From positions 1-5,999 of the forward strand of contig JAUWVK010000097.1 in the NCBI GenBank assembly GCA_030617485.1: DNA of 5,999 nt. The letters are read 5' to 3'. The number at the start of each line of letters is the position of its first letter. Position 1 is the stretch's first letter. Below the pieces are notes generated by a model. That model did not search any database and was not told where the DNA came from. It saw only the letters and a list, made by a program, of their open reading frames with translations. Made by a program: the position numbers and the translations under genes. Positions 5,312-5,999 of the stretch are shown here, piece by piece. Source of the DNA: Gammaproteobacteria bacterium. GTDB lineage: Bacteria > Pseudomonadota > Gammaproteobacteria > SZUA-152.

Positions 5312-5795
5312 TTAAATCAGGGTCCGCACCAACCGCTCCGCCAAGATCCACTTCTTCATCGGTAGCTTCACGTATAGACAAAACTTCCAGCACAAAAGTG
5401 ACGTCTCTGCCGCACAATGGGTTATTGCCATCGACGGTCAGGGTTTTGTCATCAAAACGCGTAACGATAAAACTTCTGGGCTGCCCTTTTTCATTTTCCA
5501 TGGTGACAGTCATACCAATTTCGCGATATTCCTCTGGAACATTTTCGATGCGATCGGTAAATACCAGTGATTCATCTCTTTCACCATATAACTGTGTAGT
5601 GTCAACAGATACGTCGATGACATCACCCACTTTTTTACCATACAAATGTTTTGTCACTTCCTCTGACATTACATCATTAACACCATGGACATAACCCAGT
5701 GGATAGTCCACCGTGACAAGCACATCGCCGGTTTTGTCATCGACGACCTTGTAATTTAGTTCAACGAATTTTTCGTCTTCGATTGTATCTGACAT
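5286..5795 (-). CDS. FKBP-type peptidyl-prolyl cis-trans isomerase, SlyD-like
   Basis: A cytoplasmic folding helper of 169 residues that would isomerise X-Pro bonds and bind unfolded chains. The layout is that of SlyD: a split FKBP domain (about residues 8-75 and 121-146) with an inserted chaperone flap (about 76-120). Markers are G-Y-V-H-G near 34-38, G-K-K-V-G-D at 53-58, L-Y-G-E-R-D at 69-74, V-D-G-N-N-P-L at 121-127 and R-E-A-T-x-E-E at 142-148. Two differences from classical SlyD: the usual N-H-P-L-A-G is N-N-P-L-C-G here, and there is no His/Cys-rich metal-binding tail; the end is short and acidic. A role in nickel handling is therefore unlikely. The ATG at 5795 has a weak AGGC ten bases upstream. 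The gene overlaps the start of the TPR gene and follows a partial gene after 47 bases. Confidence 0.93.
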   Translation of the reverse strand: MSDTIEDEKFVELNYKVVDDKTGDVLVTVDYPLGYVHGVNDVMSEEVTKHLYGKKVGDVIDVSVDTTQLYGERDESLVFTDRIENVPEEYREIGMTVTMENEKGQPRSFIVTRFDDKTLTVDGNNPLCGRDVTFVLEVLSIREATDEEVDLGGAVGADPDLNEILDRAE

Positions 5796-5842
5796 ATCTA
5801 GTCAAGCCTGTTTTAGTTAGTACTGCATTAGAACAGCCGAAC

Positions 5843-5999
5843 TTAAAATAAAGTGGCACCAAATATTTTTACCTTGTCCTTTTCATAACCCAGCACTAAC
5901 CTGCCCAGCCATTCACCCTTGTTCTTTTTATTAATCACTTTATAGAGAACGGTGACGTGCTCACCACGACGTATGATGCCAAGATATTCATAATCTTCT
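5843..5999 (-). CDS. Hypothetical protein, C-terminal part (partial)
   Basis: The minus-strand frame is open from the right edge to a TAA at 5845-5843, giving about 51 C-terminal residues. They read as a small beta-rich domain: E-Y-L-G-I-I-R-R-G, then V-T-V-L-Y-K-V-I, K-G-E-W-L-G-R-L-V-L and K-V-K-I-F-G-A-T-L-F, with many Lys residues and no membrane segment. Codon use looks coding, and the stop lies 47 bases before the SlyD-like gene on the same strand, so it is probably the upstream member of that operon. I do not recognise the family; the N-terminal part beyond the window would be needed to name it. Confidence 0.6.
   Translation of the reverse strand, partial: EDYEYLGIIRRGEHVTVLYKVINKKNKGEWLGRLVLGYEKDKVKIFGATLF

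Noticed and set aside
5254..5694. 146-residue plus-strand frame opposite the isomerase gene
   Set aside because: A shadow of the SlyD-like gene: very Ser/Thr-rich, no start signal, and the minus-strand frame has clear family motifs.

Overview
The window looks like chromosome from a sulfur-oxidising proteobacterium, most likely a gammaproteobacterium. The main reason is a full-length homo-oligomeric ATP sulfurylase (Sat) of the type used in dissimilatory sulfur oxidation, convergent with a TauE/SafE (TSUP) membrane transporter, a family that often moves sulfite, thiosulfate or organosulfonates. The organism assignment is inference from gene content only. No rRNA, tRNA, CRISPR array or intact insertion sequence is visible.

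Left part (1-1962): the 3' end of a histidine-phosphatase gene runs in from the left edge and stops inside a perfect REP-like palindrome. A 454-base gene-poor stretch follows. It holds a short open remnant, a terminator-like hairpin without an obvious gene of its own, a 48-base array of an 8-bp unit (ACCCATGT), and two adjacent inverted repeats in what should be the promoter/leader of sat. sat follows and ends at a strong hairpin that can serve both strands.

Middle (1963-3432): the TSUP transporter is on the minus strand and a DUF4279 protein on the plus strand. Their shared 145-base divergent region carries a perfect TATAAT on each strand and a 13-bp palindrome just upstream of the transporter's -10 box. 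The DUF4279 gene ends at a second bidirectional terminator.

Right part (3433-5999): a minus-strand run reads, in order of transcription: the C-terminus of an unrecognised protein, a SlyD-like FKBP peptidyl-prolyl isomerase, a TPR-like repeat protein whose start overlaps the isomerase gene by 26 bases, a HIT-family protein with a TTG start, and a 52-residue small protein. The close spacing suggests one operon concerned with protein folding/interaction and nucleotide metabolism. The link between these functions is not established by the sequence.

Most of the window is ordinary housekeeping. The least explained parts are the repeat-rich structured leader of sat, the unannotated small gene at 3510-3668, and the isomerase/TPR overlapping pair.
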